Part shown: positions 35,523 to 46,312 of the stretch, piece after piece | Numbering within the stretch: the stretch's first letter is position 1 | How the letters are laid out: each line of letters opens with the position of its first letter | Source: Punica granatum | Lineage: Eukaryota > Streptophyta > Magnoliopsida > Myrtales > Lythraceae | Length of the DNA: 64,000 bases | Direction: 5' to 3' | Assembly (NCBI RefSeq): GCF_007655135.1 | Contig: NC_045129.1 | Location: forward strand, 2,542,001 to 2,606,000 | The notes under the pieces: generated by a model | What the model saw: the letters and a program-made list of their open reading frames with translations, nothing else | Told to the model about the DNA's origin: nothing | Database searches by the model: none | Position numbers and translations under genes: made by a program

Positions 35523-36478
35523 TAAAAAAGCACGACATTCACATTTTTTTGTAATTATAACACGACCTTTGAAAAATAGCATAGAAATGCACGACTTTTG
35601 CATTTTTTCCTAAATATAACACGACCTTTAGAGAGTAGTCCAGAAAAGCACGATATTTATACTTTTTCCTAAATATAGCACGACCTTTAAAAAATAGCAT
35701 AGAAATGCACGACCTTCAAGTTTAGTTGCGCATCTAGCACGACGTCGATTATTTCATCAAATTGTAACAATAACGACTAATGTGGAGCTAACGATTCTAC
35801 GTGGCACAACATGATTGGACGAATAGACCTCACAGATTTTTATTTAAATAAAAAATAATTAGAAAAATTTAAAATTAAAAGAAAAAAAGGGGGATTCAAC
35901 TTAATAAGAGGAAAGAGGGAAGGGGCCAATGGTGGCCGCTATCCTGGTGGCTACCATCTCCCAATTAGGGTCACCAGCCGCAGCAGGACCCCAATTATGT
36001 GGGTGATGGTCGTAATCGAGACACCAACCGCTGGTATCGAAAGAGCCCCGAAACTATGGGCTTTTTCATTTTGCGATGGGGCCTTGATTGCACCCCCACA
36101 ATCTACAATCCGATCCTTTCTTTTTTTAGAAAAAAATATTTAAAAAATTTTTAGAATAGTTTTTTGATTAAATAAAAATATGTGGGATCCACTCATCCAA
36201 TCATATTGTGCCACGAGCCACCATTAGCTGTTACCGTTACATTTGACGAATAATTGATGTCATGCTAAAATCACAGCTAAACCTAAAGGTCGTGCCTTTC
36301 CTTACTATTTTTCAAGTTCATTCTATATTCAGGAAAAAAGGCAAATGTCGTATTTTTCTGTACTACTCTCAAAATGTCATGCTATATTTAGGAAAAAATG
36401 TAAATGTCATGCATTTATGTACTATCTTTAAAAGGTCATGGTATATTTAGGAAAAAGTGTAAAAGTCGTGCTTTTTTA
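35523..36478. mobile_element. Foldback-type element with sub-repeated inverted arms
   Basis: Both ends carry AAAAAAGCACGAC in opposite orientation. Each arm, about 220-250 bp, is built of three to four loose repeats of a roughly 65-75 bp unit (...GCACGAC...TTTTTCCTAAATATA...). The centre (about 35,900-36,120) is GC-richer and has no recognised coding. This is the structure of foldback or Mutator-type non-autonomous DNA transposons. Target duplications were not clear by eye. Confidence 0.65.
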
Positions 36479-36533
36479 AATAATTAACCGTTTTATTTAT
36501 TACATGGTGAACATTTACTAACACGTCACACTA

Positions 36534-36535
<2 letters not shown>

Positions 36536-36585
<50 letters not shown>
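36536..36585. repeat. (AAT)n microsatellite
   Basis: Pure run of about 16 trinucleotide repeats. A (TTC)n tract of about 11 units follows near 36,800-36,832. Confidence 0.9.
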
Positions 36586-36589
36586 TTTT

Positions 36590-39240
36590 GTTCTACGGTT
36601 GATTGTATATTGAACAGCAGCACATGATTGACTTACATGATTTACTTATTAAGTTATTCTAATTATACAGATTTGATAATATTATGCGCGGCTTGTGTAG
36701 TGTGATAACCATTGTGATTGCCAAAGCTTAAATCAGGGTTGATCCTCGCTATTGGAAACATTAGTCCATCAGAAATCTTACTTAAAAATGTTTCCTTTTT
36801 CTTCTTCTTCTTCTTCTTCTTCTTCTTCTTTTTTTGTAAGAGGAAATATAATTTACTTTGGTCGTGAATGGTTCTTACCTGTATTCTTCACTCGACATAA
36901 TTATTCGTTCTTTGGCTATTGAGAACCAAAACAGAACGAATTATAGTCATCTTTGTAAGGTTGGACTCTTGAATCTGATTTGCTTTGGCAATTGATGACC
37001 AGCAAAGAGACCTTGTCCAGTAAAATATTTCTGATTTTATATATATAGTTGCTAAGCAATATTCTTCGTAATTCACATGAAAAAAGAAGAAGAAGAATTT
37101 AGTCCTCAACCTTTACATTTTCTTTTAGTTTGCGTTGAGTTATGTGGGTGGTGACGCTATGCCGCGGGTCTCCAAAAATTATTTTTGTCAACATTAATCT
37201 TCATACGATCAAAGTATGAGAACAAATATTATTAATATTGAAAAGTAATATTAACAAATTAATATAGCATGACTCATCTTAAAACTGATTGAATACTCTA
37301 ATTTCAAAAAAAAATTCAGTTTTTGTGAACATATATGAATGTGGAAGAAAAATAAATGAAAATTTCATTATACGATATTATAAGATAAGTACGAAAATTC
37401 GAAAGTTTATATGGAAAATTAAAAATTATAATTAAATTGTATTTACATGAAAGGGAGAGAAAAAGTGAGGATGTATTCGATTAGAAATTGCAAGATTAGA
37501 AGAAAAAATGAAACAAATTAATGTAGTAATTAGTCATAGAGATTCAAAGAAAATTGTAATAAAGCAAACATTAGAAGGGAAGGTCCACGAAGTGACATGG
37601 CTCCTTGAGGTTAAGATGGACCGATATTAATATATAATGAGTAAGATAAAATATATTTTTCAAGTATTAAGTGATTGAAACTCTATCTAAAGTAAATTTT
37701 ATATTAGTTATGCTTTATATTACAATAGCATGTTTAAAAGGGTAAAAATAGAGAGTTAGAAGAATTAAAATAAAGGAATCAAGCTAAAAAAGGGGGCTAG
37801 AAGAGAATAAAGGAAATTGTGTATCTATATTTCTTTTAACCTTATTATATAATAGTGCTATCACAATTTTAGAGTAATGATAGTCACAAATATACTTGGT
37901 TATATTAAATATAATATATTTTTCAAGTATTAGGTGACTTCAAATATATCTAAAATAATTTTTATATTAGTTATGCTTTATATTATATAGCATGTTTAAA
38001 AGGGTAAAATAGGGAGTTAGAAGAATTAAAATAAAGGAATCGAGCTTAAAAAAAGGGGGATAGAAGAGAATAGAGGAAATTATGTACCTATATTTCTTTT
38101 AACCTTATAGTAGTGCTAGCACAATTTTAGAATTATTCTAGTCACAAATATACTTAGTTATATTGAATATAATATTTATATGCTTATATTAAGTATAACA
38201 TTTATAAATTCATGTCGTTACTTCTTAGATTACATTACTATACTATAATGTTGTTGCTAAACACCTATATTGTCATATAAAGTACCAAATGTAATCTATG
38301 AACAAAATTTTGTTCACTATTAGTTAAAATATATGTGGATACTTGACTTTAGAAATAATTTAATTAATTAACTCATTTTATTATATCATATATATTGATT
38401 TTCTAAGATTGATTAGTTGCAACTTTATAAATTTATTAGTTATGAGTTATAACGTTATTTTAAATATATATATATACATATATATATACACGAGAGAGAA
38501 TGATTGATTTAATAATAATATTTTTTTGCTTAAACAAAAAAGATAGACGAAAGGATTGAGGAATTGATTAGAATCAAAGATATTATAATAGAGAAATACT
38601 CTACTACTCCAATAGCACACACTTTATCATTATTTGTCCATAAATTTATAGAGACAAACGTTGCGTGTGATATTATTTTGAGAAAAAAATGCGTGTGAAT
38701 ATTAAAATGACACTTTACTCCACTTTTCTAATATGTAACCTGTTTTAGTTAATTAATGTATAAATAGTTAAAATATGTTCATTTTGAAATTATTTTTGGA
38801 GGATATAAGAAGAAATCAAACAAAGGGATAAAAACGAAAGACAATCAAAATTGTGGGTCAAAAAGAAGAAGAGAAAAGGTTAGAATGAAAAAGAAAAAGG
38901 ACACATGTCTAGTTTAGGTTAAGAGTAAGGCAAACAAGAGTATTATTTTATTGTATGATGAATTAAGCAACTTACATATAATATATTAATCCGGTTACAT
39001 ATAATTATCAAGTAATTAATAACTCCCAAAAAGAACAAATGATATATAGCATCATGAGCAATCAGCCTTGGGTTTGATGCTGAGCAGAATGACTGCTCAT
39101 GATGTTATATCGATTTTCAGGAAGCCCTAGCTATTACTGCTATATATAGCGAAGTAATTAACTAATTGATTTCCACCCAAAAAGTAAAAGAGAGGTGTAG
39201 GAAATTATCCTACTTAATTTTATCGATTTATTTATAATAT
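36590..39240. other. AT-rich intergenic region with a local tandem duplication
   Basis: No gene recognised. Two diverged tandem copies of a 263-bp unit start at 37,651 and 37,914; both contain 'aaaagggtaaaa' and 'ttagaagaattaaaataaag'. The region downstream of the bHLH gene stop (about 39,000-39,248) is probably its 3'UTR. Confidence 0.6.
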
Positions 39241-39248
39241 GTTAATAA

Positions 39249-42200
39249 TTAATAATGGAGATTTACTCCACCTCCAAAGGAAGCTGCAGCCCAATAATCA
39301 GCTCCAATGTTATTTTCATTCCCCACTTCAAGAGTGCATGAAATTGGGATCAGACATAGCCCTTTGCTCCTCAGGTCCTTCATTTGCTCGATCTCTTCCT
39401 CGTAATTCTGTGGTGAAAAATACATTAAACCAACATAAAAAAAAAAGATTCACATTTTTAATGTATTATATATATAATGCAAACCACAACAATTCCTTGC
39501 ATCATTCACCATTTTCAATCATCAAGGATTGAGAAGCATGCATATATTCCGTCTTAAGAAAAAAGATTATAAACTAAAAGACAAAATAATAATAATGAAA
39601 TATATAATAGGAAAAGAAAATTTTTACCTGACCAGGGTCTTCAGGGAATATGTAGTTCCGTTCCCCCTGGCCCTAATTTAAAAATGAAAAGAAAAACAAT
39701 CGCAAACTTAATATTTAATCGCCGATCGATATTTCGTAGTAACTACTCCCAAGTATAATCGAACTAGTAATTATCTAAGTTATCATTTTCTTGGATAGCC
39801 TTATAAACATTGAATCTATATAGAAGTTCATGACCAATATATCATCTAATTATCTATCTATATATCATATTATTCTCTATAGCTAAGAAGAAAAATGAGT
39901 CTCTATATGATCATTATATATCGCGATTCTCAAACTAAAATGTATATGTGAAGTAAAACTATATATAGCGGGAATTAGCATTGCCATAGGGTCTGTTTTT
40001 CTGTATTCTTTGTTCCAATTATTATTATTATTTGGTCCGATAATATGAAAACAATAGCAATTAAAGAAATACAGCATGCATAAGGAGAGATTAAATTCCT
40101 CACAGGGTGCCTGAGGTTTCCAGAATCCTTGCCCAAGTACGGTAAGCTCAAGGCCTGCCCATTTCAATAGCGTAACCAAATATTACAAATTTGTCGAATT
40201 CTGACAATGATGTTCGTGGTATAAAACCAAGGGGTACATTAATGACGGATCATATGAGAAATCTTATTGAAATATTCCTGCATAGAGATTCATATTGACC
40301 CTACAAGAAAATTCACCATTTTTGGGGGAAATTTCCAAGAATAATTAGCAAAATGATGCTTAATTCTAAACCGTATGATAGGTTTTAGTTCAAAATTTGC
40401 AGTTTTGTGTGGAAGGGTCTGACGACCACCACGATTGGAATACAAAACTAAATAGCAAGTTGATTGAGTGGCAACTTAGAGAAGGATAGGAAACATTATG
40501 GGACAATTTAAAAAGTTTCCAAAAGGGTTGAGGATGGGAAAAATAAAGCAAAATTTTCACCTCAATTTGACCATGAAGGAATCTGATGTAGCCAATAGCC
40601 TCTAACAAGACAGAAGCTGTGTCAGTCTGCAAAAACACCACACCACAACCCTCCAAAAGTCATCTCTTTTCTCCTTTTATTTAAATTGAATTATTTATGA
40701 TCTAATATTTAAAACAAGTGGACATTTCCTGCAAAAATAGGAAATAAAAGATAAATATGCAGAAAGAAATAGAAAGAAAAGAAAAGATGTCTGTCTGTGA
40801 ATAATTAAAAAGCTTTTTTACCTGATGAAAAGAATAACATTTGTCTTTTTACTGGCGGGTAGGTCCAATCCAATCATTCCATATTCTCTTATTCGCGGAA
40901 GCTTAAAGATCAGTGGCATTTCCTTAAATATATTTTCATTATATATATATATATATATAATGACTGTAAAAATCAGCGAATGTTTTTTTTTTCCCTCATT
41001 ACAACATAAACAACAATTAGAGGCGCAAAATATTCTCTTATTTAGCCTTATTTTTATGTCATTTTTTTTTTGCCTCTGTTGGAATTAGGTGCAATTAGTC
41101 CTATACATGTGCCAGGAATGCCCCGATCGATAAAGGTCCATGGTGGCAAAAGTCAGCCTGTAAATGTCGTTCTTTTTTTCTCCTTTGAAACTGGTTTCAG
41201 ATGTAGAACTTTTGTTTACCTCTACAATGTCCCTTCAAAAGTTAATTTTGTTATAATGACTTGAAATAGAATAATTTATATTTATATTTCTCGATCTTTT
41301 TAAAAAGAATTTAAATGGGCAAGATATATTTATGGACGGTGAAAAGGTTTCAATACTTGACTCTCGAAAGAGCTAAGTTTTGTACATTTGAATTACTCGA
41401 TAGATTATCTTAATTCCATTCTTTTTCATGGCAAAAAAACAGTAAATAATTTAATAACCAGTGACATTTTTTTTGGTGGCTAATTGGTAACATTGTTAAT
41501 TATTTTTTTCCGATATGAACCCTGGTATCCGAAAGCCCAATTGAGTCTTGACTAAACTAGTCGAGCCGGGTCCGCCCATTATTGGAAATTATTCACTTGT
41601 AAAACTTCTCTACATGCATTTTAACTTACAAATGGAGAAACAAGTTTGACGCAAGGCTGGTGATATTACCTTTCCAAACGGAGAAACTATTTGATGCAAA
41701 GCTGTGATCCTATCACCTAATTTCTCCTTCCTTACCTGCAATATAATTTAGAAAAAAAAGAAAAAAGAAAGAATATGTCATTTAGTAGAACTTTACTGAA
41801 ATTAATGTTTGCTTCTATTTTTTCATTAAAAAGATAATGTTTCCTTCTATTTAATGATAAAACATGATGTAACGCTGAAGAGCATAACAGTAATCCAATA
41901 TGTAGACAATAGAGAAAGACAACTAGGTAGTCACCATGCCCCTAATGCTTGTGGTTGTTATTATGCACACTTGTGCGGAAACAAAGACAGATGTGATTAC
42001 TTTTTGACCGTATACCAAGAACAAAGAAAACTAAGCGAATCGCAACCTGTGACGACTAGCTCCAACTAGATAAGCAAAAATCTACAACATCAAGGGTTGT
42101 GATTGATTCAGTCTAAACAGTCTAGTTCTATATGCACACATGGACATCAAGAGGGAGGGGAGAAGAGAGAGATGGAGAGAGAGATTACTTTGAAAGTAGA

Positions 42201-43482
42201 TTGGGCTGAAGAAGGCTGAACCCTAGCTTTCTTCTGTGCCCCACCATTAGCAATGCTGTTGCACTTTAAGAGGAAAACAAGCCAAAGAGAATTATATTAT
42301 GAGAGTCCTTGATTAGTTGCACACGGGAATCACTAAATAATCTCCAATAAATCCTGAACTTTCACAAGCCTTCGTCCAAAAAAAGCTGCATATACATTCA
42401 TACATACGCATATTTTCGTGAAACCAATCTTAAGTTGTTGTGTAATGTGGATAACTTTTAGGCGGATTCAATCTACTGTAGCTACGGACTTCTTTATGTA
42501 CTATTTAGCCAGGGAGCGGTTCTTTTGGTCATGAATCGATATGATTGTGTCTTTTCTATTTCCATTTGTAATTAGTATCTTTTGAAAGTTGATTTTACTC
42601 ATAAGTGAAAACTAAGAAAAAGTTACCTCATAAACTCGATCTTTTGCTGGATTCCGTGCACTCCGGTCGTTCTTGGAGTAATCTAGGACGTTGTTTGTTT
42701 CGATGCTCGTGGTACAGGAATTGGCAAATGAAGATACAGGAGCCATGGGAGACCAGGCGGATGGCTTTGCGGCAGAGGCAAGTGAAAAATCTTGCTGATG
42801 AGTATTTGCATGTCCATATATGCTATTGTAGCTACTCGCTGAATTCTCTTGCTTGACATGATCGATAGCAGATGAACCATTTCGAGACTGCTGATCTTGA
42901 AAATGGCTCATATTATTGCCACTTTTATGATCTTCACCAACCAATCCTCCTCCCCTGCATGTGTAAGTTAATTTACATTGATCTATCATCGTCAATCTGT
43001 TACACAATAGTATGTAATTTGGAAATCAAGTTCACATAATCAGGCTTTTTCATATTACATCAAAATAAAATAAATTCCAACTAAAACCAGCCAAGAGAAA
43101 AACTTCAACTTAATCGTGAAAACCGTACTATAGTCATCTCGTCATTGTATGCGCATAAATCCGATTTAACAAGTGATTACACGCGTGTAGGTAAAGAGAG
43201 AGATGTTTACAAGAGGAGTTGGCTCCATGACACTGGAAGCTCCGAGTTATTAATGTCTTGCCAGGATGAGGAGGAGGACGAGGAACAGGATGCAGCAGAA
43301 GCAGCTGGGAACAAGTTTGAGGGAGCAGTGCTGCCAAACGAAGTAGGTGGAGCAGCAGCTGGCGCTACTAGAAGCGGTGGAGGCGAGCGAATCCCATTCA
43401 CGTTCCACCAACAGTTAGGGTTTCCTGACACCGCTATCATCTGCTGCACCGGTGAAGAACTCTGCAACACACCTTTGTTCAT
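39249..43482 (-). CDS. bHLH transcription factor, bHLH68-like
   Basis: Intact eight-exon gene, 351 aa. Exons in coding order: 43482-43211, 42954-42627, 42263-42189, 41735-41670, 40626-40561, 40154-40104, 39666-39628, 39407-39249; all GT-AG, phases join. The N-terminus [17 protein letters not shown], the WSQLLLGG motif at the exon 1/2 join, the DNA-binding/dimerisation block ([20 protein letters not shown], then [20 protein letters not shown]), [19 protein letters not shown] and the C-terminal [12 protein letters not shown] are those of the bHLH68/112/123/133 group. Helix-loop-helix residues are well preserved. The basic region lacks the classical His-Glu-Arg E-box contacts, which is usual in this group. 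The protein is expected in the nucleus. Targets cannot be inferred from the window. The gene stands alone between repeat-rich flanks. Confidence 0.93.
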
Positions 43483-44210
43483 AACTAATTAAATCTGATC
43501 CCAACTCAAAGAGAAGAAAACAACAAGACCAACGAATCTCCAACTGTCTCTCTTCTTGTTCCTCTCTCGAGGATTTTCTTTTTAAACTGTTTTCACTTGT
43601 TGCTATTCTTTTCCACTGATCTCTTTTTGCTGAAGATCCCCAAACAAGCCTTTAAGGAAAATGAGAGTGTCTGTTTTTACTCTCAATAGACAAACAAAGG
43701 GAAGAAGAATAAGGAGGAGGAGGTCAAGGCTCAAAGAGATTTAAATCATGGAGTTTTTAGCACACCTCTCTTTGTCTTTATTTCCTCTCTCGGTCTATCT
43801 TTTTCTCTCTGCCCAATCTTTTTATTAAAAAAAAATGGTTTTCTTTTCTCTCTTGCTCTTTTCCCTTTCTTTTTTTCCCCCTCCTTTTGCTTTATCTCTT
43901 CATTGGGCAGAAAAGGAGGGGTTACTGTCATTTTATTTTTTTTTCCCATCGTGGCCTCAAATATAATAATTCATATTTGAATTGGGTCGGTCCATTTAAA
44001 AGTAAAAAAATTTTAATCGTGAATTTTCTTCTTTTATAAAATTCAAACTTGAGACCTCACTTACTTAAGACTTCAGTCGACATCAAATCACCTGACCCTA
44101 TTGATATTTTATTAATTATTAAGGAAATGTGCAAGTATAATGGGTAAAAGAAAATTCAACACCAATGGGTGCATGGAATAACAGAACCGTATATGTTGTG
44201 ACATTTCAAG
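43483..44210 (-). promoter_or_regulatory. 5' flank and probable leader of the bHLH gene
   Basis: Upstream of the bHLH ATG. About 43,500-43,930 is purine-rich on the minus strand (GA/A runs) and resembles a long plant 5' leader. I see no clear TATA box. The small frames here are low-complexity products of the purine tract. Confidence 0.35.
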
Positions 44211-44211
44211 T

Positions 44212-44412
44212 ATAATGCTTTTAATTTCTTTTTTTGGTGTGAACTCTGGTGTCCGGACGCCCAATTTGACACCGACTAATCCAATCGAGTTGCGTCGACC
44301 CACTAAAGAGTAAAACTCTTCCAATATAGATTTTTTGCATTCACAATGACTCGAACCCGAGACCTTACTTAAGAAAAATAAATGCCGAATCGTTTGAACC
44401 AACCCACGTTGG
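44212..44412 (-). mobile_element. SINE-like element
   Basis: Read on the minus strand, an A-box-like segment (GGTTCAAACGATTCGGC, near 44,400) is followed by a strong B-box (GGGTTCGAGTC, near 44,350), a body including CGATTGGATTAGTCGG and a short A-rich tail (ACCAAAAAAAG). The body is shared with copies at 1.5 kb and 41.5 kb, and more distantly at 58.45 kb. This fits a tRNA-derived SINE. Confidence 0.5.
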
Positions 44413-44502
44413 TAATACTTCTAATTTATTTAAACATAGAAGATAGGTTTAAAATTGATAGATCTTACCTCATGTATCCATCAATTGTTGGAAGTTGGAA
44501 CT

Positions 44503-45463
44503 AGAGGTGTAAACGAGCCGAGTCGAGCTCAAGTATAGGCAAACTCGACTTGACTCATTAAAAAAATGGGTATTTACCTAAAATGGCTCATGGTTTGCAC
44601 GTTTTGTCAAATCTATCATATGCTTTTTTTTGTCAAATCTATCACATGATTTACTTTTTGCATCAAATCTATCTCGGCGTTATCTTTTCCGTCAACACTT
44701 AACGGCCGTGCTGACGTGGTGCCTACGTGGCAAGTGTGGCCCACTATCTCTCCACGTGCCACGTCAGCACGGCCGTTAGGTATTGACGGAAAAGATAACG
44801 CCGTGATAGATTTGATGCAAAAAGTAAACCATGGGATAGATTTGACAAAAAAAATATAGAATAGATTTGACAAAACGGACAAACCATGAGCCATTTTAAG
44901 TAAAAACCCTTTTAAAAAAATGATCTAGCTCAGTCGAGCGTCAATATGGAAGCTCGAGCTCGAGTAATACTCGAGCTCGCCTCGTTAGAGCTCGCTTGAT
45001 GCTATGGAATTAAAACCAAGATCAGCTCGGTTAAGCTCGGCTCAATGGTAGCTTAGTGTCCCGAACTCACTGAACAAGAGAGAGAGAGAGAGATCGTTTG
45101 TATATTATTTATTATTTTATTTTCAAATCTCAATTTCTATATTATTTTATTTGCCAAAAAAAATCTATATTATTTTAAGAGTATGGCTTAAGAAAAGAAT
45201 AAGAAATCCCCCCCTAATATGTGAATTATGGGCTTAGGCGTAAGTCCAGTAATAAAAAGAGATATAAGTAATTTTATGTAGGAACTCGGTTAGGCTCGCG
45301 AGCTGAACAAGCCGAGTACTACCAAGCTCGACTCGGCTTGCCTGGTAAAAAAGCTTGACTCGAGCAGTGCTCAAGCTCGACAAGGCTAAATTGAGTTCGA
45401 GTTATAACCAAGTCGATCTCGAGTAACTCACGAGTTGATTCGTCTCGTTTACACCCCTAGTTG
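44503..45463. mobile_element. TIR element rich in CTCGAG words, host of a nested MITE
   Basis: The ends match as inverted repeats: CTAGAGGTGTAAACGAG on the left and, reverse-complemented, CTAGGGGTGTAAACGAG on the right. Flanks share TTGGA. The inner sequence is full of GAGCTCGAGCTCGA-like words but has no coding potential. It is probably a non-autonomous hAT-like element, and it is interrupted by the element at 44,568-44,910. Confidence 0.6.
44568..44910. mobile_element. Palindromic MITE, probable Mutator type, nested
   Basis: Near-perfect inverted repeat about 340 bp long. The left arm, with ACCTAAAATGGCTCATGG and TTTTGTCAAATCTATC, is mirrored on the right. The centre pairs 'ccacgtgccacgtcagcac'-type words. 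Flanks are ATTAAAAAAAT and TTTAAAAAAAT (10 of 11 identical), a good candidate for a 9-11 bp target-site duplication of the Mutator type. It lies inside the larger TIR element, so it inserted later. Confidence 0.75.
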
Positions 45464-46277
45464 GAGCTCGACTTGTACATCAAGAAGCTTTCAAGCATGC
45501 AATATGCTTGTTATGAGTATGTTCGTGTTAAGACCATTACGATCTTTTCATATACTTATATCATAAGATTTCTAATTAAACCGAAACACATTGCATATTT
45601 AATTTTTTGAGTCCGACTGGCCTCAATTTTTAACTTTTCGGGCATATTATAGGGGCCTCCATGTCTGGCTTTTGTAATGTCAAGTTATTTATTTATTTAT
45701 TTTAAACATTAGGACTGCCGCCCCGAATTCACAAAAAAAAAATGCACACACACTGCATATTTAGAGACAATGTAATGCCACTAATTAATTTTCTATTTCT
45801 GCTCTTTTTCCTCATTGCGAATACGAATCGCAAGGCCTGTGGAATATAATTTTGGAGTTTCCCCTAATCTGCAAAAAATAAATGAATGCAACAACTTCTA
45901 AGACACCAACTGGCTAGGGAATATATGTATCTGTAGTTGAGGCATAACATGAGCAATCCTTTGTTAGCTTTCTAGTAAATATAATAGACATGACAATAAC
46001 GTCCTTAATTACAAGGAGAGCATCCATAACATATGAAACTGGCATCTTTGGCGAGTAATCAAGTGTCTAGCTAGCTTATGGTGGGAAATTAGCTTGTCCT
46101 TTTGAATTTCTGATATAATATATGTAATTCGTCTATCAAATTAAATTACGAGGAGAATATCCGTAACATATGTCTTACTGAAATCCCATGATAAAACATG
46201 CATGCAATAAAGTGAAATATCATATTAGACAACACAGTACAGAAAAAGTATACTATAAAGTAATTAAGAATATATAT

Positions 46278-46312
<35 letters not shown>

